This document shows positions 1 through 9,023 of a stretch of DNA of 64,000 nt, piece by piece. The stretch is from positions 50,455,302 through 50,519,301 of the forward strand of contig CP154956.1 in NCBI GenBank assembly GCA_039621445.1. The letters run 5' to 3'. The notes under the pieces are model-generated. The model saw only the letters and a program-made list of their open reading frames with translations, searched no databases and was not told the origin of the DNA. Within the stretch, counting starts at the first letter, position 1. Every line of letters starts with the position of its first letter. Both the position numbers and the translations under genes were made by a program. Source of the stretch: Euglena gracilis. Taxonomy: Eukaryota; Euglenida; Euglenophyceae; Euglenales.

Positions 1-1
1 C

Positions 2-211
2 AACACGAATTTTCAGGGAAATCAGTGGTGGCACTCAAATCAACGGAATTTTGATTCACAGTCTGGTGGTGGCAAAGGCAAAGGCAAAGGAAAGGGCAAA
101 GGAAACAATTCTTGGGGGAAAGGAAACAATGGAAATGACTGGTCTAGGGGAAAGTGCCAGGACGGTGGAAAAGGCAAAGGCAAAGGAAGGGGGAAAGGAA
201 ACCGTTGCTAG
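2..211 (+). CDS. Element A gag, C-terminal basic tail (partial)
   Basis: This is the end of a gag protein whose start lies left of the window. The frame opens at the window edge and is rich in Gly-Lys repeats (GGGKGKGKGKGKG, then a second KGKGKGRGKG block) separated by Asn/Trp-containing stretches. Such tails are normally nucleic-acid binding and follow the zinc knuckle, which would lie outside the window. It ends at TAG (209-211). The same frame continues without shift into the methyltransferase ORF, so a gag-methyltransferase product made by stop readthrough is possible. Similar KGKG tails occur in the gag of elements C, D and G in this window, which supports the assignment. Confidence 0.7.
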   Translation, partial: NTNFQGNQWWHSNQRNFDSQSGGGKGKGKGKGKGNNSWGKGNNGNDWSRGKCQDGGKGKGKGRGKGNRC

Positions 212-229
212 GATAGCCGGGGTGGACCG

Positions 230-1068
230 TTGGGGGCGGGAGCCGCCCCGGGCTCGGATACCCAGCCCCACACAAAGACGTACGCAAATCCCAGGTGGCA
301 TGAAAAATCTCGTGCGAGTGAAACCACGATGAAAAATCTGCCATCCCAGGAGATCTCTGTGCAAGGTGTGTCCAATGTGTCGGGTGCGTGCGTGCGTGAC
401 GTGCAAATCTGTGACTCAGCCCAGATCTGTAAAAAATCAGATCTCGTTAGAGATCGTGCACAGCCTTCCGTAGAGAAAAGAGCTTTAGACCTTTTTTGCG
501 GTAAAGGCTCGGTTGGGGATTGCCTGAGAGAGCAGGGGTTTAAGGTTGTGTCAGTGGACATAAACCCCAGATTTAACCCAACCCACTGTGCAAATATTTT
601 GGAGTGGAGATATTGGAGGTACCCCCCCGGATATTTTCAGATCATCGCTGCGGGGGTGCCCTGTACAGAATATAGCTTGGCGAAAACATTGGGAGTCAGA
701 AATTTGGAGGGGGCAGATCGGCTGGTCAAAAAAACTTTGGAAATTGTCGAATATTTCAAACCAAAGTTGTGGTGGATTGAAAATCCCCGTCATGGGTTGC
801 TTTGAAAAAGACCCTGTGTTCAAAATCTGACTTTTGTTGATGTTCATTATTGTCAATTTTCAGATTGGGGATATCAAAAGCCCACCCGAATCTGGGGGAG
901 CGAAAATCTGAGCAAGCTACAAAACAAACTTTGTGATGGCCAGACCTGCCCGAATTTGATTCCTGGGGGGAGGAGTCACCGAGAAAAGTTGGGAGGATAT
1001 GGAATGACAGTTGGCACCCAGAAAAAATGGAGGATGCCCAAACAACTGATGGAGTATTTGTTAACCGT
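230..1068 (+). pseudogene. Element A C5 cytosine DNA methyltransferase, copy 1 (nonsense mutated, cut by TRIM1)
   Basis: A compact DNA cytosine-5 methyltransferase domain. Counting from the Met at 230, the SAM-binding motif I DLFCGKGSVG is at about residues 87-96. The catalytic motif IV GVPCTEYS is at 142-149, with Cys145 as the expected nucleophile, and the ENP of motif VI is at 184-186. Downstream, YCQFSDWGYQKPTRIWG resembles motif VIII. The spacing and the PCTEYS and KPTRIW signatures match short phage-like or protist C5 methylases with little or no target-recognition domain. A TGA at 803-805 replaces the CGA found in copy 2 (a CpG-to-TpG change), and the frame then continues to 1068, where TRIM1 begins. 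The first 85 residues are a low-complexity linker. The gag frame runs in through one TAG, so the true N-terminus may be a fusion. Confidence 0.8.
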
Positions 1069-1070
1069 TT

Positions 1071-1293
1071 TGAGTGCCCATTCTTGGCCTGGACCCAGTG
1101 TCTCACTTTTGACCTTTCTGGCATTGAACTTTTCAAAACTTCCAGCACAGCACAAGCAAAGACAGGACTTCTTGGAGGTTCAATCAGTGACTCACGCAAT
1201 CAGTGTAAGCATTTTGCTCCCTACAGAACAATTGGCATTCTTCAATGGCTGTACAATCTTGAATTAGGAATTGCAGACTTGGCGAATCCTACA
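1071..1293 (-). repeat. TRIM1 LTR (3' copy in minus orientation)
   Basis: Direct repeat partner of 2398-2620. Minus-strand ends are TGTAGGATTC and GGGCACTCA. It differs from its partner by ACTCACGC versus ACCCACGC and by GGCTGTAC versus GGCTGTGC. Confidence 0.8.
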
Positions 1294-1377
1294 CCCTCTT
1301 CCTTCAGAACATTCCTTGGAATGTCAACTGGCATTCGCAGGTCAAATTTGCCAAGTCGAAATTCCAACCTCGCCCTG

Positions 1378-1820
1378 ATCTGCCCGCCCCCCCCCCCATG
1401 TGCCCGAATTGTCACCCCCCCCTGGGCAGTCATCCCTGGGCCCTGGGGGGGCCAACAAAAATGTACCCTGGAGGGAATTTGGGCAATCATGAAAAGGGGA
1501 TCCTGATTTTTGTGCCCAGAATCGGGCAGCCAAAAAAAAGGAATTGTGGGCAAAAAATCTGGGCAAGGAGGAAAATCTTCAGCTCCAAATGTCTTTATCC
1601 ACTGGTCAGTTATGTGCCCTGCCGTACATCTGTGCCCATGCGGGCAAAACAGAGTACCCCCCCCCCCCCTTGTGCCCTGACCCTTCTCCAACTGGGCAAT
1701 GACATCCATATCTTTGGTGCCTGCCCTGTTTAAGGGAAATCTGGGCAAATCAAAAGGGGAAACCCAAAAGCAAAGTGCCCTGCAGGGCAAATCTCTACAA
1801 ATCGTGGCTGGGCAATCACA
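1378..1820. repeat. Cluster of GGGCA/TGCCC words and homopolymer C tracts in TRIM1 interior
   Basis: About eighteen occurrences of GGGCA or its complement TGCCC fall in roughly 440 bp, in both orientations, some as tight inverted pairs such as GTGCCCTGCAGGGCAA near 1775. Tracts of C occur near 1388 and 1661. The words are irregularly spaced, so this is not a satellite. It looks more like an array of short binding sites or hairpins. Function unknown. Confidence 0.5.
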
Positions 1821-1881
1821 AACCAAACCAGGAAAATGCTTACACTTAAATTGCAATGAAATCACAGCAAACACACAAGGT

Positions 1882-2526
1882 TCAGCGCACAGGGAATGGC
1901 TTCAGCGGCTCCTCCTTCTTCCTCTTCTTAGATTGTAATCTCCTGATTCGTCTTTCCTTGGATGTCTCTTTTTGTTTCATCTTGTCTTCAGATTGATTTT
2001 CATCTTCTTCAGCAGCTTGCACAGCAACTTCCACTCTTGGAATGATTGCAATCTGCTCCACTTCAGCCGCCTGAACACCAACAGATTGTACAGATGTAAT
2101 TGCAATGACAGGGCTCTTCTGCTGCTGCGGAACTTCCAAAGCCCTGAAAACATACTCTTGGGACACAGGATGTACATGGTGATCAGCTTCACCTTCAATC
2201 ACAGTCCTTGGACAGCAGTGGACCCCAATCTGTCCACATCTGCAGCTGCTGGATTGCATCTTCTGTACCCATTCTGTCATGGATGTGGTCCATCTTCCCA
2301 GTCCATCCTGCAGCATCTTTCTGGACACTTCCTCAATGACATCTGGGCTGACCAAGCCCGGGAGCTGACTGATTGTACAGGGTGTACACTGATTGTTTGA
2401 GTGCCCATTCTTGGCCTGGACCCAGTGTCTCACTTTTGACCTTTCTGGCATTGAACTTTTCAAAACTTCCAGCACAGCACAAGCAAAGACAGGACTTCTT
2501 GGAGGTTCAATCAGTGACCCACGCAA
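1882..2526 (-). CDS. Hypothetical 214-residue ORF of TRIM1
   Basis: An uninterrupted minus-strand reading frame that begins inside the 5' LTR of TRIM1 and ends in its interior. The first about 43 residues come from the LTR and are also found at the start of a frame in the other LTR. The middle has a small Cys cluster (CRCGQIGVHCC). The C-terminus is strongly basic (SKERRIRRLQSKKRKKE), like a nuclear localisation or nucleic-acid binding tail. I recognise no family. It may be a gag remnant or a chance frame. The preserved open frame in a young element is the only argument for coding. Confidence 0.35.
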   Translation of the reverse strand: MRGSLIEPPRSPVFACAVLEVLKSSMPERSKVRHWVQAKNGHSNNQCTPCTISQLPGLVSPDVIEEVSRKMLQDGLGRWTTSMTEWVQKMQSSSCRCGQIGVHCCPRTVIEGEADHHVHPVSQEYVFRALEVPQQQKSPVIAITSVQSVGVQAAEVEQIAIIPRVEVAVQAAEEDENQSEDKMKQKETSKERRIRRLQSKKRKKEEPLKPFPVR

Positions 2527-2620
2527 TCAGTGTAAGCATTTTGCTCCCTACAGAACAATTGGCATTCTTCAATGGCTGTGCAATCTTGAATTAGGAATTG
2601 CAGACTTGGCGAATCCTACC
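2398..2620 (-). repeat. TRIM1 LTR (5' copy in minus orientation)
   Basis: Direct repeat partner of 1071-1293. Its outer end reads CCTACC instead of CCTACA, so the terminal TG of the minus strand is altered at the junction with the methyltransferase sequence. Confidence 0.8.
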
Positions 2621-2621
2621 T

Positions 2622-2966
2622 GCTGCGGGGGTGCCCTGTACAGAATATAGCTTGGCGAAAACATTGGGAGTCAGAAATTTGGAGGGGGCAGATCGGCTGG
2701 TCAAAAAAACTTTGGAAATTGTCGAATATTTCAAACCAAAGTTGTGGTGGATTGAAAATCCCCGTCATGGGTTGCTTCGAAAAAGACCCTGTGTTCAAAA
2801 TCTGACTTTTGTTGATGTTGATTATTGTCAATTTTCAGATTGGGGATATCAAAAACCCACCCGAATCTGGGGGAGCGAAAATCTGAGCAAGCTACAAAAC
2901 AAACTTTGTGATGGCCAGACCTGCCCGAATTTGATTCCTGGGGGGAGGAGTCACCGAGAAAAGTAG
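2622..2966 (+). pseudogene. Element A C5 cytosine methyltransferase, copy 2 (lacks motif I)
   Basis: Repeats the region 647-1068 with about five differences in 420 bp. It starts just before the catalytic PCTEYS motif, keeps the ENP motif, has CGA where copy 1 has a stop, and keeps the YCQFSDWGYQKPTRIWG block. It ends at TAG (2964-2966), where copy 1 reads TTG and runs on. It lacks the SAM-binding motif I, so it cannot be active by itself. Beyond the TAG the same frame continues directly into the amino-methyltransferase-like ORF at 2979. In the undamaged ancestor the two methyltransferase domains were therefore one polypeptide. Confidence 0.8.
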
Positions 2967-2978
2967 GGAGGATATGGA

Positions 2979-3650
2979 ATGACAGTTGGCACCCAGAAAA
3001 AATGGAGGATGCCCAAACAACTGGTGGAGTATTTGTTAACCGTGTTGGAACGAAAAAGCGGATATCGTAGGGAGGATTATGCTGTTGGGAAAGTTTGTAT
3101 GGAGGAAATTGAGAAGGAATTTCGGGTTAAGGCAGAACGGGATTGTTTTGCAACCAGCCAAAATGCCAGGTGTGAAAAGTTTTACGGGGAGGATGATGAT
3201 GCCATGAAAAAGGATTGGGGGGCGGAGGAAACGTTGTGGATGAACCCCCCCTGGACTTTGTGGCCTGAGGTGGCTGAAGAATTGCAAAATTCCAATTGTC
3301 GGGCGATTTGCATATGCCCAGACTGGAATAGGAGGTGGGTGAAAAATCTGGTGGCAATGGCTGTCAAAAAGATTTATTTTCCCAAGGGGACAAAGTTGTT
3401 TGAGGCTGATGGGAGGATTTTGAGGGGTACCCGTTGGGGGGTGTGGGCCTTGTTGATCGATAGAAGGCAACTCTCCCAGGGGGGGGCAACCCCAGGGAAG
3501 AAAAAATTGGTTCGGCGGAAAAAAAGAATGTTGAGGGGGACGAAAACTCGGGGAGGAGCAAAGAAACTCGGGGAGGACAGACAACTACTGGTGAAAACAC
3601 AGGTACGGTTGGCAAATGGGGAGGAAAAAACGGGCCTGAATTTTGATTGA
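2979..3650 (+). CDS. Dam/DIRS-type amino-methyltransferase-like domain of element A
   Basis: A 223-residue frame in phase with the upstream cytosine methyltransferase. Residues about 55-92 read DCFATSQNARCEKFYG, then W80 and LWMNPPW. This layout (D-x-FAT-x(2)-N, a C..Y pair, a conserved Trp, then NPPW) is that of phage-type DNA N6-adenine methyltransferases. It is also the layout of the methyltransferase-like domain of DIRS retroelements, where the catalytic motif is NPP[YFW]. After it come a hydrophobic strand (AICICPDW) and a conserved WV. The last 50 residues are a basic, low-complexity linker. The NPPW motif is intact, so activity is conceivable. The protease frame overlaps its last codons. 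Family membership is inferred from motif order only. Confidence 0.55.
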   Translation: MTVGTQKKWRMPKQLVEYLLTVLERKSGYRREDYAVGKVCMEEIEKEFRVKAERDCFATSQNARCEKFYGEDDDAMKKDWGAEETLWMNPPWTLWPEVAEELQNSNCRAICICPDWNRRWVKNLVAMAVKKIYFPKGTKLFEADGRILRGTRWGVWALLIDRRQLSQGGATPGKKKLVRRKKRMLRGTKTRGGAKKLGEDRQLLVKTQVRLANGEEKTGLNFD

Positions 3651-4119
3651 CACGGGGGCGGAGGCAAACCTCATTCGACAATGGTTGATAGGGGACCACC
3701 TAATGTATCCTGCTAAGGATCCGTTAAGGTTTGAAACTGCCAATGGGCAAACTTTGGCGGGGGGGAGCAGATGTGCAAAGGTGAAAATGATCCTTCAACA
3801 AAATTGGAATGAGGAAAGGGAAATTGAGTGTGTGGAATATGAGGTCGAATTTTATGAGGCAAACATCAAAGTTGATGCAATTCTTTCTTATCCATGGTTG
3901 TCGGAGGCAAAACTGGGAATTTTTCCACACCACAAGGCGTTGGTGAAAGACAGCCCCGACCTGATTTTTTTGCGGGGTGTTGAAAGACGGAGGGGTCCGC
4001 AAAAATTCAGTGATGACAAAAATTTTTCAGTGGACAATGTGACTGTGGCGGACGGGTCTTCGTTTGGGTTGCAAAAACTTGGTCTTTGTTTGCCTTTGGA
4101 AGGGTTGGACCAGGAATAG
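3643..4119 (+). CDS. Element A retropepsin (aspartic protease)
   Basis: The active-site motif LIDTGAEANLI is followed by the flap-like ANGQTLAGG and the strand AILSYPWLSEAKLGIFPHHKALV, which is shared almost word for word with the protease of element D. The domain covers about residues 1-110; the rest is linker to RT. There is no ATG (the first codon is TTG), because in the element this is an internal piece of a polyprotein. It is one frame off the preceding methyltransferase ORF and in the same frame as the RT ORF, from which it is separated only by TAG (4117-4119). Confidence 0.85.
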   Translation: MIDTGAEANLIRQWLIGDHLMYPAKDPLRFETANGQTLAGGSRCAKVKMILQQNWNEEREIECVEYEVEFYEANIKVDAILSYPWLSEAKLGIFPHHKALVKDSPDLIFLRGVERRRGPQKFSDDKNFSVDNVTVADGSSFGLQKLGLCLPLEGLDQE

Positions 4120-4125
4120 CAATTT

Positions 4126-5670
4126 TTGAGCGATGAGGACCTGGGGGAGGTTGCCACAAATTTGGAGGGAAGTGACCCCCCAGTGCAAGTTATCAACCAA
4201 GTGATAATTGCAAGGGAGGGGGAGGACAAAAAAGAGGAGGAACGGGTAGTCAAGTTGAGGGAACAAGTTTTGCAAGATTACAGGGGGACAGTATTTCGGT
4301 CATCGCCATTTCCAGACCCCCCCGAAAGAGGACAATATGGTTATGCATACATACCACTGAAGAAGGGGGCAAAGCCAACCAGACAGAAGCCTTTTTTCAT
4401 GCACGGTGAGAGGAAAGAGGCACTTGAAAAAATCACCCAAGACTGGCTCGACAAAAAATACAGTGAGCCAGCCACAGCCAAAAATTGAGAATGGCTGTCC
4501 CAGACTTTTCCAGTTCCAAAAAAATCCAACGATTTTCCTTGGAGGGGGGTGGTGGACCTCAGGGGGCCAAACAGCCAAACAAGGCGATGCAACTACCCCC
4601 TACCCAAAATTGAAGACATTTTGGTCAAACATGGTGCAAACCAAATGTTTTCGATCATCGATTTGAAGCAAGCTTTTCACCAACAACCTCTACACCCAGA
4701 AAGTCGACCCATAACATGTTGTTTCACCACCAAAGGCATTTTTCAGTGGAGGGTGAATGTAATGGGTTTGACAAATGCCCCGCAGCAATTTCAGCAAAAG
4801 ATCGATGACCGTTTGACACCAGTAAGGGATATCGTCACAGGGTACATAGATGACATACTGGTGGGGACAACGGTCGGGGAAGGGGAGGACCTGGTGGGGG
4901 CACACAAAAAAGATTTGAGAAGGGTGTTGGAGGTGCTCAAAACGGAACTTTTGGTGGCTGATGAATTCAAAGCCAAACGTTTTGTGGAGGAGGTTGAATT
5001 TTGTGGACAAATTTTAGGAAACGGGACTAGGAGGCCTGCACCGGGTAAGTTACGAGCGATCGAAAAGTGTGAGGTTCCAAAAACAATTACGGCTTTGAGA
5101 GCCTTTTTGGGATTCACAAATTATTACAATGCATACATTCCCATGTATGCGGAAGTAGCTGCCCGGTTGCAAGACAAATTGAAAGTCCCCAGGGAGGTGG
5201 GAAAGAAAGGAAGTCGGAAACCTGTGGAATTTGATGGGGAGGATTTAAAAGCTTTTGAGGAGCTGAAAAAAAGGTTGTGTTCGGGCCTAATGTTGCAACG
5301 AGTAGACCCAGATAAACCCTTTGTGCTAAGAGTTGATGCCAGTGGGTACGCCGTGGGGGCAACGTTAGAGCAAATGAAGGAGGGGGGAGGAAGACCCACA
5401 GCCCAGGATGTGATTGAGAAAAAAACTGTTCCAGTGGCTTTTATGTCTCGAAAATTGACCGAGGGGCAAAGAAAATGGACCCCCAGGGAGTTGGAGACGT
5501 ACGCCATAATTTTGGCACTACAAAAAATGGGAAAGTTGGATTGGATTGCAACCCGTTTTGGTTTTAACCGACCACCAAAGTTTGGAGTCTTGGACAAGGG
5601 AGGTTCTAGACACCCCCAGTGGCCCGGTTGGGAGGAGGGCGAGATGGCATCAAATTTTCTCCAAGTATGA
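4126..5670 (+). pseudogene. Element A reverse transcriptase and start of RNase H (one stop, one frameshift)
   Basis: The RT start (GQYGYAYIPLKKGAKPTRQKP) is followed by an in-frame TGA at 4486-4488. The same frame then gives EWLSQTFPVPKK, the VVDLRGPN motif, DLKQAFHQQPL, MGLTNAPQQFQ and the catalytic GYIDDILVGT at about 4837-4866. The thumb and connection (LRAFLGFTNYYNAYI) and RNase H (FVLRVDASGYAVGAT) follow. Near 5528 a frameshift after ALQKM destroys RNase H; the correct frame resumes in the ORF at 5546. Element B, which is almost identical here, reads through this point, so the shift is a mutation and not programmed. Confidence 0.9.
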
Positions 5671-6122
5671 TTTGACGGTGGGATACATCCCGGGTACAGA
5701 AAATACCATAGCCGATATCCTTAGTCGGTGGGCATACCCAGCTTCACAGGCCCTAAGGGATATAAGTAAGCTCGGGTCAGCCGAAGACAAGGATGAAATG
5801 GAAAATTTTATCCGGGAGGAAAAAGAAGAGGAAAAACAGTGTTTGGAGATAAGAATCAAAAACCAGCCCAATTTACGTAATGCCTGGATACGGGGGGTGA
5901 CAACCCGTAGTGGCAAAACGTACCACCTGAGGAGGAAAAAGGAGAGTGCACAAGGAGGGGAACCGAGGGTGGGGTAGACCCGGGAGGAAAAGACACCCCT
6001 GTGGACACCCACTCACAAGGGCCCAGGAAAGAAAAGAAACGAGTTCATTTGTGGGATGAGAAAGTGGGGGGGAGACGACCCCTGTCCCGGAGACGGCTGA
6101 ACGTTCGAGGGGGGACACTCGT
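5546..6122 (+). pseudogene. Element A RNase H C-terminus and RNase H-integrase linker
   Basis: Frame +2 continues RNase H with LVLTDHQSLESW, GRRARWHQIFSKYDLTVGYIPG and ADILSRWAYPASQ, ending at 5977. The first residues of the ORF overlap the previous one. From 5978 to about 6122 the linker is split over frames (a Lys/Arg-rich piece is readable from 6001). Elements B and D have equivalent charged, poorly conserved linkers here. Confidence 0.8.
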
Positions 6123-6980
6123 ATGGGGGACGCCCTGCCAAGTACGACCCCTAAGGATATTAAGCCCGTATGGGAGCGTGATTGGGGGGAAGCATATTCC
6201 CACTGCCCCACATGGAAAGAAAAATGGGTAGCTACCAAAGGCGATTCAATGTGGCCAAAAGGCTTCAAAGTGCTAAATGGCCAATTGTTTTTTGAAGAAA
6301 AGTTGTGTGTGCCTGAAAGTTTTCAACACTTGGTGATTCAAGAAATTCACGAGTTTTTGGGGCACGTTGGCCCTGAAAAAGTTTGGAAACACATGGCAAT
6401 CCGTTTTGTTTGGGCTGATGAAAAGGCTGCAAAGCAACTCAACCAAAATTGCAGCAAAAATTGTTCCACATGCCAAGCGAGTGTGAGGGGGGAGAGTTTG
6501 AAAGGACCCATCGAGTCCACACCCATACCCCCTGCACTAATGACAAGTGTTGCCATCGATTTGTTTCGAATGCCAATTTTACACGACGGGGGGGAGTATG
6601 ACACCCTAGCCCTTTGTGTGGATAGGCATTCGGGTTAGATTGTGGGGGTTGCATGCAAGGACAAGGGACTATCCGGTGCCAAGTTGGCTAAGGAAATGGT
6701 GAAAAATCACTGGAGGCCTTTTGGGGTTCCCTCGGTCATCTCAAGTGACCAAGGGAGCCATTTCACAAGCACTTGGTGGAAAAACATGTGTGCACTTTTG
6801 GGGATTAGGCAAGCATATTCCCAAGCATACCACCACCAAGCAAACGGGAGGGTTGAGAGAGCCGGACAACAGGTGATGGAGGTGTTGAGAAAATTGTACG
6901 TGGAGGAAAAACTTAATTGGGTTGAAGCTTTACCCCAAGTTTTGGACCGAATTCATGACGAAAAGGGGGAAGCGGATTGA
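6123..6980 (+). pseudogene. Element A integrase (zinc finger and DDE core, one nonsense codon)
   Basis: The integrase N-terminal H2C2 zinc finger is readable (HEFLGHVGPEKVWKHM, then CSKNCSTCQAS). The catalytic core has Asp in SVAIDLFRMP, Asp in ISSDQGSHFTS and Glu in ANGRVERAG. A TAG at 6636-6638 replaces the TGG present in element B (HSGW). The frame then continues to 6980, where a small indel after RIHDEKG shifts the frame relative to B. Nearly all catalytic residues remain, so this copy died recently through point changes. Confidence 0.9.
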
Positions 6981-7049
6981 GCCCATATGAAATTGTGACT
7001 GGAAGGGAAAGACCATTGGCAGGGGTACCCTACCAACCACCCAAGGAAT

Positions 7050-7646
7050 GTGAGGATTCGGTGGAGTTTTTCCGAAGGATGCAAGACATTGATGGGAGGC
7101 TGGCTGGGATGCTCAACAAAAAGCATGAGGGAGGAGGTGGCAAGGATAAATAAGGGGAGGAAAGAAATGGAACCTCTAAAGGTGGGGACGACGGTTTGGT
7201 ATAGGAGACCCGAAGGGTCGGGTGAGAAGCTTGACTCTAGGTGGGTGGGACCTGGGGTCGTGAAGGGAAGAGAGGGGGAACGAAGTTATGTAATCGAAAT
7301 GAAACCTGGGGTAGAGACAAAAGCTCATAGGAGTTTTTTGAAGGAATATCGGGAACCACAAGTTGAAGGTAAGGGGGTGCCTCTTTTTTACTGTAAACGG
7401 ACCGAAAAAGAAGAAGAGGCATTACCTGATGAGTGGGAGGTGGAAAAAATTCTAAGACACCGAAAAGGAAAAGATAGAAAGTGGGAATTTTTGACCAAGT
7501 GGGTCGGATATGAGGACGGGGAGGAGACCTGGGAACCGGCTGGGAATTTGATTCACAGGTTCAGTGGGGAGTTTGTGAAGTATTGCCGTGAGAAAAAAGT
7601 GAAAATGGACATAATGTCCGAACTCAAAATTGACGGTGGGCCATAA
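7050..7646 (+). CDS. Element A integrase C-terminal region and chromodomain
   Basis: Begins just after the integrase core; the true frame enters from about 6985 with SPYEIVTGRERPLAG. It contains the SH3-like GPY/F-type segment (TTVWYRRPEG, LDSRWVGPGVV). A chromodomain follows at about residues 130-180: DEWEVEKILRHRKGKDRKWE, then FLTKWVGYEDGEETWEPAGNL. Chromodomains in this position direct gypsy 'chromovirus' integration to marked chromatin. The aromatic residues expected for a methyl-lysine cage (W near the start, W and Y in KWVGY) are present. It ends at TAA (7644-7646), about 36 bp before a polypurine tract. Confidence 0.9.
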   Translation: MRIRWSFSEGCKTLMGGWLGCSTKSMREEVARINKGRKEMEPLKVGTTVWYRRPEGSGEKLDSRWVGPGVVKGREGERSYVIEMKPGVETKAHRSFLKEYREPQVEGKGVPLFYCKRTEKEEEALPDEWEVEKILRHRKGKDRKWEFLTKWVGYEDGEETWEPAGNLIHRFSGEFVKYCREKKVKMDIMSELKIDGGP

Positions 7647-7682
7647 GCTCTTGAGTGAGCCATAAGGCCTTGACTCAAGATT

Positions 7683-7696
7683 GTGGGAAGGCAAAG
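7683..7696 (+). promoter_or_regulatory. Putative polypurine tract of element A
   Basis: GTGGGAAGGCAAAG lies immediately before TGCTGTTTTTAACCC. The same tract and junction recur in element B at 12229-12242 (minus), although the sequence just upstream differs between them, as expected of a plus-strand primer site at an LTR edge. Confidence 0.5.
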
Positions 7697-8993
7697 TGCT
7701 GTTTTTAACCCAACACCAAAATTCAAAAAACTGAATTTGCACGTCCGTGTGGGTGTGAGTGCACTCACACACGAATGAGCGTGTAATGAGAGAATGTACA
7801 AATGCAAGAATTGGCAAGGAGAATGGAAATTGGAGAAAAAGGCCCCGCAAGGGGGCCGGGGCACCTCAGTATATTCGCCGCCGCATTGCTGTTGTACTCG
7901 CCCCACTGCACTTATATTTGCCCCACCGCACTTATATTTGTACTTGTACTCGCCCCAGTGCGCCTATATTTGCCGTCCTCTCCTCTTCTCTCCTGGTGTT
8001 GTAGGTTTGGAGATTGATTCTTTGAGATGATGGGTTACATTGTGTTTGGGAGTTCTTGGTCACATAATCAGCCCCCCTTCGGTTTGACAAAAATCCCCCC
8101 GGCCCGAGGAGGGGGGGGGCGCTCGATTTTTTGGCAAAAATCTCCCCGGCCCGAGGAGGGGGGGGGGTGCCAACCGAATTTTAAAACAAGAATCCCCCAG
8201 CCCGTTGAAACAGGGGGGGCAGATCTTGGTGAAGACCCTCATACCACCCGTGAGAAGCGGGGGGGGGGCTGCCAAATATTCATTGGTTGGTGAACGGAGT
8301 CTTTCCCAATGGTTCGAAGGCACTTGAAAGCCATAGTCCCTGAGTTTTGTTTCCTGTTTGGTTGGTTCAAGGGAGCATGTGTGGGACATAGGCTTTGGGT
8401 GAAGTGCTGGTTGGAGGAGTTCTCCCCGCTTTGTTGAGGAAAAGCGGGGGGGGGGGGGCGAATTTTTGGTGTCCGACTAAGGTCGCAAGGGAGGGGGTGT
8501 CGGCCGCCGGCTTTCGCCGGGAGCCAAAAATTGCCGGAAAGCGCAAATTCCAACATCGTGGGTAACAGCCAATCAGTTAAAAAAATCCGCGACTTAAATT
8601 GGAAGCGGGTCAAATTACTTTGCGCTTTCAAATTCAGTTTTCTCACAGAACTTGAGGGGTTTTCCCCATCTTTTGGCAAAGAGGAAATACATTGAATTGG
8701 ATTTGATCAATCACATTGTTGATTTGGAATTGACAGTTACATTGTTGATCATTACATTGTTGGTTGTATTCATTGGAGGATTGGTTTGAAGGACCCTACA
8801 ACACCGCCATCTTCACCGCCCTTCCCCACACCCCTTCGCCTCACCTTCCTTGCCCCCAGGTTTGCACATTTTCACACATTCACATTTCACATTCGTTTTC
8901 AATTCTTCACATTCAGCTGCTTTCAGTTTCTCAGGTTCAGAGTTTCAGAATTCAAGTTGCTTTCGGTTTCACACTCTCAAAGTTCCAAGTTCA
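7697..8993 (+). repeat. Element A 3' LTR (putative limits)
   Basis: The start is set by the polypurine tract and a TG dinucleotide. The end is placed at a CA just before GTGGGTTGG, where the inverted sister copy (10711-12228) also has ACA/GTGGGTTGG. It contains a CA/GT-rich stretch (7750-7790), two units of a GC-rich minisatellite (about 8090-8175), a long C/G homopolymer-rich block and a TC-rich 3' part. No other reading frame of interest. The second LTR of this element is not in the window, so the limits rest on comparison with B only. Confidence 0.5.
8090..8175 (+). repeat. Two-unit minisatellite in element A LTR
   Basis: Two head-to-tail units of CCCCGGCCCGAGGAGGGGG followed by a T/A-rich tail. 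The inverted LTR of element B has about seven units of the same repeat (11480-11825). Confidence 0.75.
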
Positions 8994-9023
8994 GTGGGTT
9001 GGTTTTTGCCTACAAGGTGTGCG

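Larger units (their letters stand above)
1071..2620 (-). mobile_element. TRIM1, small non-autonomous LTR element
   Basis: About 1.55 kb bounded by direct repeats of about 223 bp (1071-1293 and 2398-2620) that differ at only two internal positions I can see. Read on the minus strand, the repeats run from TG to CA. A purine tract (GAAGGAAGAGGG) sits just before the 3' repeat at about 1294-1308, as a polypurine tract should. No retroviral protein is encoded. The flanks do not show a 4-6 bp target duplication. Instead the left flank ends at methyltransferase position 1068 and the right flank restarts at the position equivalent to 647, so about 420 bp of host element is repeated on both sides. Confidence 0.75.

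Noticed and set aside
230-805. Bacterial restriction-modification methyltransferase
   Set aside because: It lies between gag and protease of an LTR element, recurs in that position in several families here, and has no neighbouring endonuclease.
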